NCBI RefSeq assembly: GCF_040954645.1
Contig: NC_092804.1
Span: 92,884,862-92,948,861 of the forward strand
Direction of reading: 5' to 3'
DNA: 64,000 nt
Origin: Diabrotica undecimpunctata
Lineage: Eukaryota; Arthropoda; Insecta; Coleoptera; Chrysomelidae
Positions 10,613 to 20,700 of this stretch are shown piece after piece. The position numbers were made by a program, and so were the translations under genes. Position 1 is the stretch's first letter, and each line of letters starts with the position of its first letter. The notes under the pieces were generated by a model, which made no database searches, was not told where the DNA came from, and saw nothing but the letters and a program-made list of their open reading frames with translations.

Positions 10613-10999
10613 ATGTCTGATCAATGGTCAATAAATATTATAAATCAGCGAGAAATAAAAAAATTCAACGCTTATCTATGCACTTTTCAAGTTAATTGTG
10701 ACAACTTTAAAATAGGTGAAGGTTTAGAACAAGACAAAGACTATCTAAAAAACCATTTAGAGACCGCTCTTGAGAATATAAAAAAGCAAGCTGGCTACAC
10801 AACAGGTGACAAAATCAGAATTGTTGCCTTAAATGATGACTTTAGACACCCGATATCGACAGAAACAAGTTCAAGTGCCAATATGTCAAAGTTATTAGAA
10901 CAAATTAGCAATATATCGACATCTAACGCTGATGTCCACCTGAGAAATACAAAATTTGATGTTCAAATCTTGAAAATACCTAGTCCGAAAAACCACTGA
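10613..10999 (+). CDS. Stand-alone paralogue of the polymerase N-terminal domain (128 aa)
   Basis: Start ATG 10613 (MSDQWSIN). The blocks KFNAYLCTFQV, GDKIRIVALNDDFRHPIST and NTKFDVQILKIP mirror the first 130 residues of the adjacent polymerase (KFNTYLNSFQL, GDKIRIIVRNEKFKHPIST, NTIFDIQIFKIP). It therefore arose by duplication or capture of that domain. The role is unknown; it could be a regulator or partner of the polymerase. It sits 112 bp downstream of the polymerase stop and its own 3' third is duplicated again. Confidence 0.75.
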   Translation: MSDQWSINIINQREIKKFNAYLCTFQVNCDNFKIGEGLEQDKDYLKNHLETALENIKKQAGYTTGDKIRIVALNDDFRHPISTETSSSANMSKLLEQISNISTSNADVHLRNTKFDVQILKIPSPKNH

Positions 11000-11186
11000 T
11001 CTTCCTCTGATGATGATGACTTTAGACACCCGATATCGACAGAAACAAGTTCAAGTGCCTATATGTCAAGGTTATTAGAACAAATTAGCAATATATCGAT
11101 ATCTAACGCAGCTGTCCACCCGAGAAATACAAAATTTGTTGTTCAAATGTTGAAAATACCTAGTCCGGAAAACAATGATCTTCCCC
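10833..11186 (+). repeat. Tandem duplication of the gene's 3' end
   Basis: 10833-11006 is repeated at 11013-11186 with about 15 differences. The second copy has no start codon and is a decayed tail. Confidence 0.9.
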
Positions 11187-11404
11187 GGGTATGGTAATTT
11201 TCTGCAGTATCAATGATGATGATTATAGGAGATAATGGTTCCAAACCCAAGTATCAAGAAAGAAAATATAACAAAAATTATTAATATTGTATAAAGTCAA
11301 AAATTGTTAAATTTATGGACACATAAAAATCAAAATTGTAATTAGTATTAATAAATATAATAATAAAATATAAAGTTTTTCATTTATAACACATTCTATA
11401 TTGT
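11187..11404. other. AT-rich spacer between convergent genes
   Basis: Convergent transcription units end here. Several AATAAA-type signals occur on the plus strand (11350-11375). No gene. Confidence 0.5.
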
Positions 11405-11806
11405 TTAGCAAAAAAATAACGGTCTCAGAATATTTTTTAAATCTTCAAAAGTCATATCTGTTCCGACGTGGTCATTGTAAACGTGTTTTAGGTTTAAATC
11501 GTCTTGTTTGAATACAATTAAAATATTTGCATTGTCTCTTATAAGGTGTTTAGGTATTTTTACATAACTCTGACTCAAATAAAATGGATCCACCTGAGAA
11601 TGTCGAGACATACTAAAGTATTCTCGAATAACATCTTGGTTGTCACAAGCAACATCATCAAAGATAAAAATTGAATTGGGCTTCGCTTCAGATGGGTGCA
11701 TTATATCCGTACTTCCACTGTAAGTATAATATCCTATTCCTTTAATTGGTTCTATCAAAGTTTCTAAATATTTGTACTTTTGCTGTTTAAACACATACTC
11801 ATACAT
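11405..11806 (-). pseudogene. Polinton packaging ATPase, C-terminal part
   Basis: The frame contains SIFIFDDVACDNQ, a Walker B segment with the acidic pair, followed by REYFSMSRHSQVDPFYLSQ and a block ending NILIVFKQDDLNLKHVYND, as in A32/FtsK-type ATPases of Polintons that package DNA. The N-terminal Walker A part is absent. The sequence joins directly to an integrase fragment at about 11806, out of frame, so an internal deletion removed the ATPase start together with the integrase end. Confidence 0.8.
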
Positions 11807-12042
11807 TTGGCTACTTCAACACCTGATTTATTTTTTAGTGGTAAAGCCCATAAAAATTTTGAAAAACAATTTATTACAACCAAAATATATTTGAAATTTC
11901 TGTTTGTATTTGAATATTTTTGCATATCAATCAAGTCGGCTTGGAAAAAATCATTAAGAGATTTTATAATAATTCTTCGTCTTTTAAAGTTAATTCTTGC
12001 AGGTTTGTGTAACTCATTAACGATATCTCTTTTACCAGACAT
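11807..12042 (-). pseudogene. Polinton integrase, fragment with first catalytic Asp
   Basis: Starts with ATG at 12042 (MSGKRDIVNELHKPARINF) and contains FQADLIDMQ, which supplies the first Asp of the DDE triad, then ILVVINCFSKFLWALPLKNK. After about 78 residues the integrase identity stops at the ATPase junction. The other two catalytic residues and the C-terminus are missing, so it cannot integrate DNA. Confidence 0.85.
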
Positions 12043-12059
12043 GATGTTTATTCTATAAT

Positions 12060-12961
12060 GTTTGCCTCTTCTAGTTCTTCAATAATTTAATTTATTTCAT
12101 TTGTATGTCCTGTATGGTCAGCTAGCTGTGAAGATAGTAATAAACGTAATCGCTCTACAAGTTCATTTGGATCATCCCAGTGGACGTAATCGATTTTATT
12201 GTTGATTACTTCCATAACCAATCCTTTACCTTCTGTTATTAGTGCAATTATTTTTTATATTTTTCTAATCTACTACCATCTATCTGTTTACTTGATCTGT
12301 AATGCCTTCTGTGAGCATTCGTCGCTACAACTATCTTTTTATAGTTATTCTCATCTTCATCTGTAAAACTAGCTGGATATTTCTTAAACAAAAGCTCATA
12401 TAAACCTGGTGTTCCCCTGTACCTTTTCTTTTTAAAAGAATATCAGCACCATCTAAATCTATTTCAGAATTCCCAATCAGTAGCTTTTCAGATGTTTCAT
12501 CAAATCGAATTCCATATTTATGATCAAATTCTTTGTTTAAAACATCAGCGTGCATATTTGTAATATATTTCCTAGGCAATGGATCATATTGATCCAGTAG
12601 TCTACACGCGCCTGGTTAGCAATATCTTCAAATCGATTTTCAGAGTGTTTATCATTTTTAATCTGTTCTTTTATATCAACCACTTCAATGTTGTCCAATA
12701 TCGATTGTTTGATTTCACTTGTTTCAAAGTCAGTAGTTTCATTATCGTCATCATCGTTTTTAATGTACCTTAAAGGTTCATCGTTTTTTGTTTCATTTTC
12801 TGGACTGGAATTTTGTGAACTATTTAACTTGTTCTCGATATAAGTGTTTTGTAATTGGATTAAATAAATCTTCTTGGATTATTTGTCCTTGTTTTAATTG
12901 TCTTAATTTACTTTGGATGTTTCTCCGTTTAGTTATAAGTTGTCTTTTCAAATCTTTATTC
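12060..12961 (-). pseudogene. Conserved Polinton coiled-coil gene with GTPGLYELL motif
   Basis: The likely start is the ATG at 12961 (MNKDLKRQLITKRRNIQSKL), followed by LFNPITK. After interruptions in a Glu/Asp-rich middle there is a block with HKYGIRFDETSEKLLIGNSE, and in the shifted frame (near 12420) GTPGLYELLF, then TNAHRRHYRSSKQIDGSRL. I know this combination as a protein of unknown function typical of metazoan Polintons. At least two frameshifts separate the pieces. The start overlaps the stop of the minisatellite frame. Confidence 0.65.
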
Positions 12962-12999
12962 ATCGTAAAATGTAGGTATTCGCTTAACTTCTGAACAGC

Positions 13000-13575
13000 T
13001 CTGGATCAGGTCTTGAACAGGTCTTGAACAGGTCTTGAACAGGTCTCGAACAGGTCTTGAACAGGTCTTGAACAGGTCTCGAACAGGTCTTGAACAGGTC
13101 TTGAACAGGTCTCGAACAGGTCTTGAACAGGTCTTGAACAGGTCTTGAACAGCTTTGAACAGGTCTTGAACAGCTTTGAACAGGTCTCGAACAGCTTTGA
13201 ACAGGTCTCGAACAGGTCTTGAACAGGTCCTGATCAGCTTTGAACAGGTCTCGAACAGGTCTTGAACAGGTCTTGAACAGCTTTGAACAGGTCTTGAACA
13301 GGTCTTGAACAGGTCTCGAACAGCTTTGAACAGGTCTTGAACAGGTCTTGAACAGGTCTTGAACAGCTTTGAACAGGTCTTGAACAGGTCTTGAACAGGT
13401 CTCGAACAGCTTTGAACAGGTCTTGAACAGCTTTGAACAGGTCTTGAACAGGTCTTGAACAGGTCTTGAACAGGTCTCGAACAGGTCTTGAACAGGTCTT
13501 GAACAGGTCTCGAACAGGTCTTGAACAGGTCTTGAACAGGTCTCGAACAGGTCTTGAACAGGTCTCGAACAGCTT
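13000..13575. repeat. 12-bp minisatellite inside the Polinton
   Basis: About 45 units, mostly AACAGGTCTTGA, AACAGGTCTCGA and AACAGCTTTGA variants, mixed in higher-order groups. As 12 is a multiple of three, the minus strand stays open for 215 codons (repeats of the type DLFKTCSRPVQ), but I treat this as a by-product of the repeat. Confidence 0.97.
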
Positions 13576-13738
13576 TCAGATTTGGTACTAGTCTAGCCCC
13601 CAATTAGACACTTATGTCAACAAGGTTATGAAAATATTTATTGTGTACAGGGTGTTAAATAAGAGTAAACTTTTTTTTAACTTTTTATTTATACTTAAAA
13701 ACCCAAAGTACAGATTTGCTTCATTAGATGAACTACAG

Positions 13739-14047
13739 TTAAAACATTTGAACTACATTGGTTAGAGGATTATAATTAACAATACGGTCATGTATAATTA
13801 TACAATAAGCAGTTGTGTTAGCTGGTATATTCTTAGTAGTTTCTATTTCTATTCTCATATCGACACTTCCTGATTTAATTGATTCATTTTGTCTGCTGCA
13901 ATCAATAACAAATATCGGAGCAACAGCACAGAATTGTAACATAGTAAGGCATGGATCTCCTATGGATTTGTAATAGTACGACGGTTGAAATTGTGCATAC
14001 ATTTCATATGCAAGGGCATAATGTCTTTTACTAAAGTTGTAATTCTG
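13739..14047 (-). pseudogene. Polinton major capsid protein, C-terminal fragment
   Basis: The product segment has APIFVIDCSRQNESIKSGSV and IPANTTAYCIIIHDRIVNYN, which I recognise as the C-terminal jelly-roll end of Polinton double-jelly-roll capsid proteins. About 100 codons remain. Its upstream part is replaced by the right TIR, which enters at 14039 across a 9-nt identity with the MMP exon. The open frame runs a few codons into TIR sequence and is not a real start. Confidence 0.8.
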
Positions 14048-14881
14048 TAGGAACATAATCAGCAAGAAGTTCAGGCTGAGATGGAATAATCATTTCGTTC
14101 AAGTCTAGTTTCCATATAAATTTATCGCGGGCGATATATATAATCGGTAAATTTGAAAACTCTGGAGCAGTGGCTAGAAACATAAAATCTGGAACAATAT
14201 CACACAAATTTTTCGGTTGCTTACTAGGCCTTGGTCTTGTCGAACTAGTTGTTGGTCTTGACGTTGTCGAACTAGTTGTTGGTGTATGTACCGTTGTATA
14301 CCTTGAACGGGTCGGTTGCTTACGAGTTGTTGTTGAGCTAGTTGTTGTAAACTTTGGGTTTGGAGCATATGTATTGTTAGGCCCATATAGATACTGTATT
14401 GCATTTATATCATCATTATGTAGACCACTAATCTTATGCTGATACATATTATACATGATAGCGCTTTGAGTACCACTATGACCGATTCCAAGAGCATGCC
14501 CAATTTCATGAACCAGTACCATAAGAAAACTTATACGGCCTTCAGGTATAGAGTCGTTTCCAAAATGCCAGGGCTTAAATCTAAATGTATTTCTGTACAG
14601 GTGTCTGTGGAATGAGGAAAGTATGAATGTCCTAAAGCAGCACCTCCAACAAATCTAATAGGACATTCGTCATCTCCCATACAATTTGCTCTAAAATTAT
14701 GAGTTCCCCTAACCATAGTTATGGTTATATCTGGTGGCTCTAGCGTACGATTTGTAACCATTGTGAATGTTAAGGTTGAAACATTTTGCCACATCTGAAA
14801 TGCCATTTCTGCGTCTTTTTGGGCCTTGGGCGTTCTTTGAGGAAAATACCATTTAATAATTAAGCCCGGCATGTGATGCAT
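14039..14881 (-). pseudogene. Matrix metalloproteinase exon 1, truncated right-TIR copy
   Basis: The same catalytic domain, HEIGHALGIGH motif, hinge and start of the hemopexin domain as at 4833-5675, including the same frameshift (here near 14570). It ends exactly at the exon 1 boundary and has neither intron nor exon 2. Three amino-acid positions differ from the left copy (P to R, IF to MV). It cannot encode the full hemopexin domain. Confidence 0.88.
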
Positions 14882-15300
14882 AAATGAATAGTCTTACGAA
14901 ATATTGCGCAACATAGTTTTAGCGTGAGTTACGTCATACCAGCCTGTCTATTTAATGAACGAATACGTTTTGTACTACCAGTCTGCAGTCAACATTGCGA
15001 AAGTAACAACGGTTGCTTGTGCCCGTCAACGTTTACGAAAAGTAACAGTGAGTGTGCCAGTCCACATTTACGAAAAGTACCAGTGGGTGTTTGTGTCAGT
15101 CAACATGTACGAAAAGTAACAGTGGTTATTTGTGCTACAAGAACCTTGACGATAAGGTGTTTGTTTGTGTTTGGGCTACAAAAATTAAAAGACGTAAGTA
15201 CTATTTTATATATTTTTAGAGGTTTCATAGAACATTTCTTCGTAGGTAGGTCATTTCAACAATGGGTTTAAAAAAAAACAATTACTTTAGAACATTACTT

Positions 15301-15762
15301 TTATTTATTTCCTAGTATCTGTGCTACAGCAATAAAAATGTTTGTACGTAACTCTAGTAGAGATTCCGGAGCCTCCTCAAAATATGCTGCCGTCGATCTG
15401 TTTTTCTTAAAATCGTGATATATATCAACCATTTTTCTGTCTTCATCACTTTTACACATGACCATTCCTTTTTTCATAGTAAATTTTATTTGATGAGGTA
15501 GATGATGTTTTGTAATTGCGTCTGTTGGATCGTATATTATTTCATTATGCTCATTCCAGAAATGTGGTGTGATTGTAACTCCATTTGAGTAACACTTTGT
15601 ACCTACTACGACCTTTGTTGTTATTCCATATTGCTTTGCGACTTCATGCAATATTAAACTAGTCGGTAAACACGCGCCTGCGTAGTTGGCCCGAATAAAT
15701 TCTTGCTCAATACATGTCTTAATTAAGTTTAACTGAATGTACTGTTTCATAAGATTGGCCAT
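15301..15762 (-). CDS. Transglutaminase-like cysteine enzyme, right-TIR copy (153 aa)
   Basis: The predicted protein is identical to that at 3950-4411, with the same Cys, His and Asp blocks and the same start. Two intact copies contrast with the frameshifted MMP beside them. Confidence 0.55.
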   Translation of the reverse strand: MANLMKQYIQLNLIKTCIEQEFIRANYAGACLPTSLILHEVAKQYGITTKVVVGTKCYSNGVTITPHFWNEHNEIIYDPTDAITKHHLPHQIKFTMKKGMVMCKSDEDRKMVDIYHDFKKNRSTAAYFEEAPESLLELRTNIFIAVAQILGNK

Positions 15763-16203
15763 ACTGCGATGTGTCTGCTTTGACTGTTATTCGATGAATG
15801 ACCGCTTGCTGGTATTATTCAGAGTGTGTTAATGATGAAAGTGGTGGGGGTAATCAAGATTTTTTGTCTGTTTACAACTAATGTAATCAAGTTGACTAAA
15901 AGCGATAAATGCAGCACTCTTACATTGATTCTTATGGAAGAACAAGCACAAATCTGCACATTTCAGAGGCCTTTTGAGCATAATGTTATACCATTTAATC
16001 TTCCGTCCGACCGAAGATATAACTTTGGTGTTTACAGCTAATGTAATCAATTTTACTACATGCGATAAATGCCGCACTTTTTTACATTGATTCTTATGGA
16101 TGAACGTGTACCTTATACCCTAATTAAGCACTTTATTCTGTTTCAGATATTCCTACCGTTCACGCGTCGTTTAGATTCCTCTGGTTATGTGACATAATGT
16201 CTT

Positions 16204-16422
16204 ATGATACAATATGTGAATCTGAAAAACCTTGCGGGTGTAAACGACTATTCCAAAGGAACAATTGGAACTAAACTAGAACTGTGTCCATATCATGTAA
16301 CAAACATCACCATCACGAAGAATCACAAGAAGAAGCTGAGCAACGGTCAAACCGAGAGAATGAAGATCAAAGGAGATTGGAAGCAAAATGATTACTTAGA
16401 GAAGAACGACGTTTACACATGA
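16204..16422 (+). CDS. Hypothetical Polinton TIR ORF, right copy (72 aa)
   Basis: Identical product to the ORF at 3290-3508. It overlaps the next ORF by 4 nt, and the second half may be a shifted frame. Confidence 0.3.
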   Translation: MIQYVNLKNLAGVNDYSKGTIGTKLELCPYHVTNITITKNHKKKLSNGQTERMKIKGDWKQNDYLEKNDVYT

Positions 16423-16658
16423 AAACGCAAATTGAGGCATTAACAGACGACGTTCACATTAAATTACATCAAATAATTAAAAATACTGATTTCCGACGCA
16501 AACTTATCCGATATTTGAATAATGGTTACCTGGATAAGACGCTACGTGACCTACTAGGTTTTGTGAAAAAGGGACGATTTTGGTTGGCATATCCTAATCG
16601 CTTACTAAAGATGGAGGAAGCTTATACAGACGTGCTTTTTGGTACTAATGTAATGTAA
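16419..16658 (+). CDS. Hypothetical Polinton TIR protein, right copy (79 aa)
   Basis: Identical product to that at 3054-3293. The upstream Glu/Arg-rich frame with a single TGA (near 16389) is also shared. Confidence 0.45.
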   Translation: MKTQIEALTDDVHIKLHQIIKNTDFRRKLIRYLNNGYLDKTLRDLLGFVKKGRFWLAYPNRLLKMEEAYTDVLFGTNVM

Positions 16659-17302
16659 ATAAACAATACTTGTTCATTTTTTTATATATAAAGGTATCAG
16701 TGTTGTGTGTAAAACTTGTATTTTTTTTATTTTTATACTTTCTGTATTCGTTTCTTAGTCTCTGTCTTAATATAAAGGCTTATAACTTGTGTATTTTTAT
16801 ACTTTGTGTATTCGTTTCTTGGTCTCTGTCTTAATATAAAGGCGTATAACTTGTGTATTTTTATACTTTGTGTATTCGTTTCTTAACGTATTAGTTACCC
16901 TTTCCCCTTTTCCTCGATACCTTACACATTGTTATACGTTGAGCCGTTTAGACGTTACAAGCTTAGTGTCCTTTTGGCATTGTCTTTTGGATTTGTCTTT
17001 TTTGTTAACGTATTCATTACCTCACCCCCTTTTCATCGATACCTTACACATTGTTATACGTTGAGCCGTTTGGACGTTGCAAGTATTCAAATGGTATTTT
17101 CACCAACACATTTACAGTTAAAAATATATTTGAAATATTATCCATATCGTCTCTCTTGACATTTATTGTAGAACAATAATATACAAAGTATATCGAAATT
17201 TTTTTGTACATTACCTGTTGATGATAAATTACATACGCAGATTTTGATACCTATGCCGTATTTGTTTTTTTTTTATACAGATTGTTGTTTGTGAATTTTA
17301 TA

Positions 17303-17377
17303 CGTCTATGTGGCTTAGCGACGTGGATACTTAGCTTCGGTGGTGCTAGTCCCGAGTTCGATTCCTACACACGGTAG
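17303..17377 (+). other. tRNA-like sequence in the right TIR
   Basis: Mirror of 2333-2407: A-box-like TGGCTTAGCGACGTGG and B-box-like GAGTTCGATTCC at tRNA spacing, with poor stem pairing. Confidence 0.35.
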
Positions 17378-17743
17378 AATTTTTTGTTTAATAATAATAA
17401 TTAATAATTTAATAATTTGGATTAAAATCGTCTTATAGATAGTGGATAATATTTAAAATACAAAAATAATATGTAAATTAATTCATATTAAAAATGGCTA
17501 ATTACTAAATTTAAGAAGAAGAATTGACGCTATCTTCACGTTGTGTAAAAGAAGAAGAATTAATGTTGCGTAAAAGAAGAAGAATTGACGCTATCTTCAC
17601 GTTTAGGTTAGGTTTGGTTAGGCCGAATCTGGGGAAATCTGTGTCAGGGGTCTGGGGAAATTTGCCATATTCTCCATAAGGAGCGAGCGGTTTTTCCCCA
17701 CAATCTGGGGAAAAAAGTGGACTGAAATGGCTACCTATCTACT

Positions 17744-18027
17744 ATTATATCTTGTTGTAGATAGGATAATTTTAATTGTAATACTGCAAGAATTTGTTAT
17801 ACACATTTTAAAACTGAAGATTACCAAAGAAATCTACAACAGGAACTTTTAAATTACGTTTCTAAAAAGGGTCTAAAACTCAAACCTGAGGCAGTACCTA
17901 GTCTTTATTTGCCTAAATCAACATCGGCTACCCTTTTAACCAACCAAAAGAAACGCGTACAAGGAGGCGAACACAGAGAGTCCAAAAAGTATGTTGAGCA
18001 GCTTTTTACTACTTCTAGGTCAACGAC
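17744..18027 (+). pseudogene. THAP-domain exon, 3' part
   Basis: It begins with the second ATTATA and continues the frame left at 1966. After one TAG (17762-17764) it reads NTARICYTHFKTEDY and then LKLKPEAVPSLYLP: the last Cys-x2-His pair and the AVPxxF-like end that define THAP domains. A splice donor GTAAGT follows at 18028. The reading phase at the donor (two bases of a codon) fits exon A found near the second copy. The TAG is shared with the copy at 61655-61343, so it predates the Polinton insertion, or the copies are both dead. Confidence 0.75.
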
Positions 18028-18440
18028 GTAAGTCTAAATCTTTATTTTTATTAATTATTAGTCATGAAACCTTAATGGTTTTTTCATATCGATTTGTTAA
18101 GTAAGAAATTAGCCTCAGCCTGCTATGCAATTTGCAATAAGAACTGTTTCGGAGGAAATCAATTTAGCATCTTCCAAAATAACATATTTTTCTTTGTTAA
18201 ATCATGTTATCATTATTAAAATATACAATGTTATCATTATTATAAACAATACCAAGATAATTTTATGTGTGAATATTACAAAAATGTCATTTTAAATGTT
18301 GTGCAATATTGTGTGCCCTCACTACACTCATATTCGATGGCCAGCTAGCTCATTCGATATAAATAAAGTTGACTTTGTCATTATATATTTTGATTTTGTG
18401 TTTAGTTCAGTAGGTATATATACGTACAAATTTTGTGTAC
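18028..18440 (+). other. THAP-gene intron fragment
   Basis: Follows the donor site and matches 61340 down to about 60945 on the minus strand with a few percent difference. Ends GTGTAC, where element G1 is inserted. No coding sequence. Confidence 0.7.
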
Positions 18441-19032
18441 TGAAACCCACTCAAGTTGCAAACGCAAAAGCGCCAATTGAAACCTAACCAAATTGCAAAC
18501 GCAAAAGCGCCAATTGAAACCTAAATAAAATTTAGGGGTGGTATATGGAGAAGGAGATGATCAATTAGAGAAGAACTAGCAAAGAAGTTATAATAGAAAG
18601 AATGGCTTAGCTCAAAAGAACACAGAGACACAAAACCTCAAGCACGAATTCGGGCTAGCCTCACTACACTAGAATTTGGCTTTGAGATAAGGGGAAAAGA
18701 GATATTTTAACCAAAAGAATACAATATAGTAATGCACCGGAAAATCTGGAACTATAAAAAGGGTAAGATAAGAGAATATACGGAGATGCCTAGGAAAATA
18801 CTAAAATGGGCGCCAGCTAATTTCTGAAGGAAATTAACAAAAAAAAAATAAATGAAGTTATGAACAACAAGGAATAAAGTACTATTGATTTAATACCCTG
18901 TAATAATGTTTAAAAACCGAAAAGACACTATTGACCTTGTTCTGCTATATTATAATTGTAAGCAGGAACTGAAATAAAAGCAAAACTACTTGTAACAAAT
19001 ATATTTATAATATTAACAACTAACAAAACTCA

Positions 19033-19110
<78 letters not shown>

Positions 19111-20667
19111 AAATATAATTACAGTAGTGGGGCTACGGTATGCGAGGACCAAAAAGCCACGACAAAATTAAATACCCCCACTACTGGGCCAAACGAAAAG
19201 GTGTATTAGTAAATCTATAATCTAAGTCCATGGGAGAAGCGAGATCTTAACACTAAGGTTAGTTACGAAAGTTAAATCCTAGATAGGTAAGGTAGGGAAT
19301 ATAAATACTAAAAAAAACCGTGACGGTTATACAAAAGAAACTACCTTACCTAACAAATATACGACTAATATGTGTCGAAGCAGCTAAACACCAGATCTAT
19401 GTGTAAGTGTTATGCTTACACATAGATGCTGGGAGATATCTAAAGTGATCAAGTGTGATGAGTATGGCCAACAGACTCGGAAAGATATATATATATAATT
19501 TTTAAAAACCCTGATACATAAATTTCTTCCCTTCCCTTTTAAAAACTGCTATACAAAAATCATGAACCCATTCCCTAACAATGAATCTAATTTAATTAAT
19601 TAATAGCTATTTACCTAACTTTTATAGATGTTACAAAAACTGTAATAAGTACTAACCTTGGTATATGCATATACAAAGTTGTAAATTACAAGAAAAACCT
19701 TAACCCTGAGAAACTAGTTGTTACTGTCTGTCACAACACTACAGCGGTCCTGGATAAGTCCCCTTAAGACTCTGACGATCCTTGAGGCTCCGAAAAAAAA
19801 CGAATGAAGAGGAACGCTGTGGTTCTGGAGACAATCGGTTCCTGGTTACCAATGGGTTGAATTAGGTGTTTGGTTAAACTAATTCTAATATTAAACGTTA
19901 TCCTAATCGGGTGAAATCTACAAAAAATAACATTTAGAGAAACATCAAGGCACCCAAAGATGACTGTCAACACATACTCTTACATCGAATTACCACAATA
20001 AACAAACATTTTATTTCATCAGCTGACTGTCATCCTGTCTATTTATTGCGTCTGCGCATTTAAAGAATATCTAGTAAATTAGGCATGACAGTTTTTATAC
20101 CGAGTAGGTATACAAAAAAAAAACAGAAAAACTAATTAGGTGTCCGATAAATTTATGATCTAGGCTCAAGGCCACATGATACATATGAGAAAACTCGGAT
20201 TTTACACTTTTAATATTTCAAAAGACAATGAAAATATCAATAAAATGATAGGCCTATAAAACTAAATGATTTAATTGCTCACCTGGGTTTTAAATAATTA
20301 TTTCAGTAGATTTGGAAGCCGGGTCTTAAATATTCACTTCTATAGATTTGGAAGTCGGTTTTTCAATCAAGATTCTTTATCATCTGTTCTAATTTCTCCC
20401 TTGATGTTCGGGGGAAATATTAAATCCAATCCCAGATTTTCTACCCGATTTAAAGACAAAAAAATGCCGGTTAAGGCTTGGAGAAATACACCTCTCTGCG
20501 TGAGTTGTTGGCCAAAACTGACTTTAGCGAGCGCCTCTTGACCTGTAGTTTGCGCATCGTACCGTCTATTGCCCATGAACGTTTCATAAACGGGATTCTG
20601 AGGGGTTTTAGGATTTCAATAATAAATTATATTAATTAATTATATGTTAGCAGTTGTGACTGCTACA
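18441..20667 (-). repeat. G1 3' LTR (2.2 kb)
   Basis: Nearly identical to 27653-30023. Contains a TA microsatellite (19034-19105) and a hairpin with perfect 13-bp arms (19395-19407 and 19415-19427, loop 7). Short ORFs inside have no recognisable product. Confidence 0.95.
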
Positions 20668-20700
20668 TCCTCCCTCAACTCCAGAAAAAAAAAATTAAAA
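20668..20700 (-). promoter_or_regulatory. G1 polypurine tract
   Basis: On the minus strand GAGTTGAGGGAGGA directly precedes the 3' LTR, as needed for plus-strand DNA priming. Confidence 0.8.

Larger units (their letters stand above)
1967..17743. mobile_element. Polinton/Maverick element, complete ends, defective interior
   Basis: A 15,777-bp element with long TIRs starting AGTAGATAGG, flanked by a 6-bp target duplication, the size typical of Polintons. Diagnostic genes are a family B DNA polymerase with N-terminal zinc-binding region, a retroviral-like integrase start, an A32/FtsK-type packaging ATPase end, the conserved coiled-coil gene with a GTPGLYELL motif, and a capsid protein C-terminus. 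Non-standard cargo sits in the TIRs: a transglutaminase-like ORF and an MMP. No adenovirus-type protease or minor capsid gene is visible. With the polymerase, integrase, ATPase and capsid genes all broken, it should depend on other copies for movement. Confidence 0.95.
14039..17743 (-). repeat. Polinton right terminal inverted repeat
   Basis: 3,705 bp, inverted copy of 1967-5675 with few differences. Three substitutions cluster in the MMP catalytic domain. Ends in ...CTATCTACT before the ATTATA duplication. Confidence 0.97.

Noticed and set aside
13000..13575. CRISPR-like array
   Set aside because: Units are 12 bp, contiguous, without spacers, and the genome is eukaryotic.
12956..13603. 215-codon minus-strand ORF through the minisatellite
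   Set aside because: Frame is open only because the unit is 12 bp; no similarity to any protein I know. Kept as a repeat.
13635..13665. TACAGGGTGTTAAATAAG motif as a transposon end in the Polinton
   Set aside because: Common in insect repeats, but no matching second end was located nearby.
19764..20576. Short ORFs inside G1 LTRs
   Set aside because: Repeated in both LTRs only because the LTRs are copies; no domain or codon bias.
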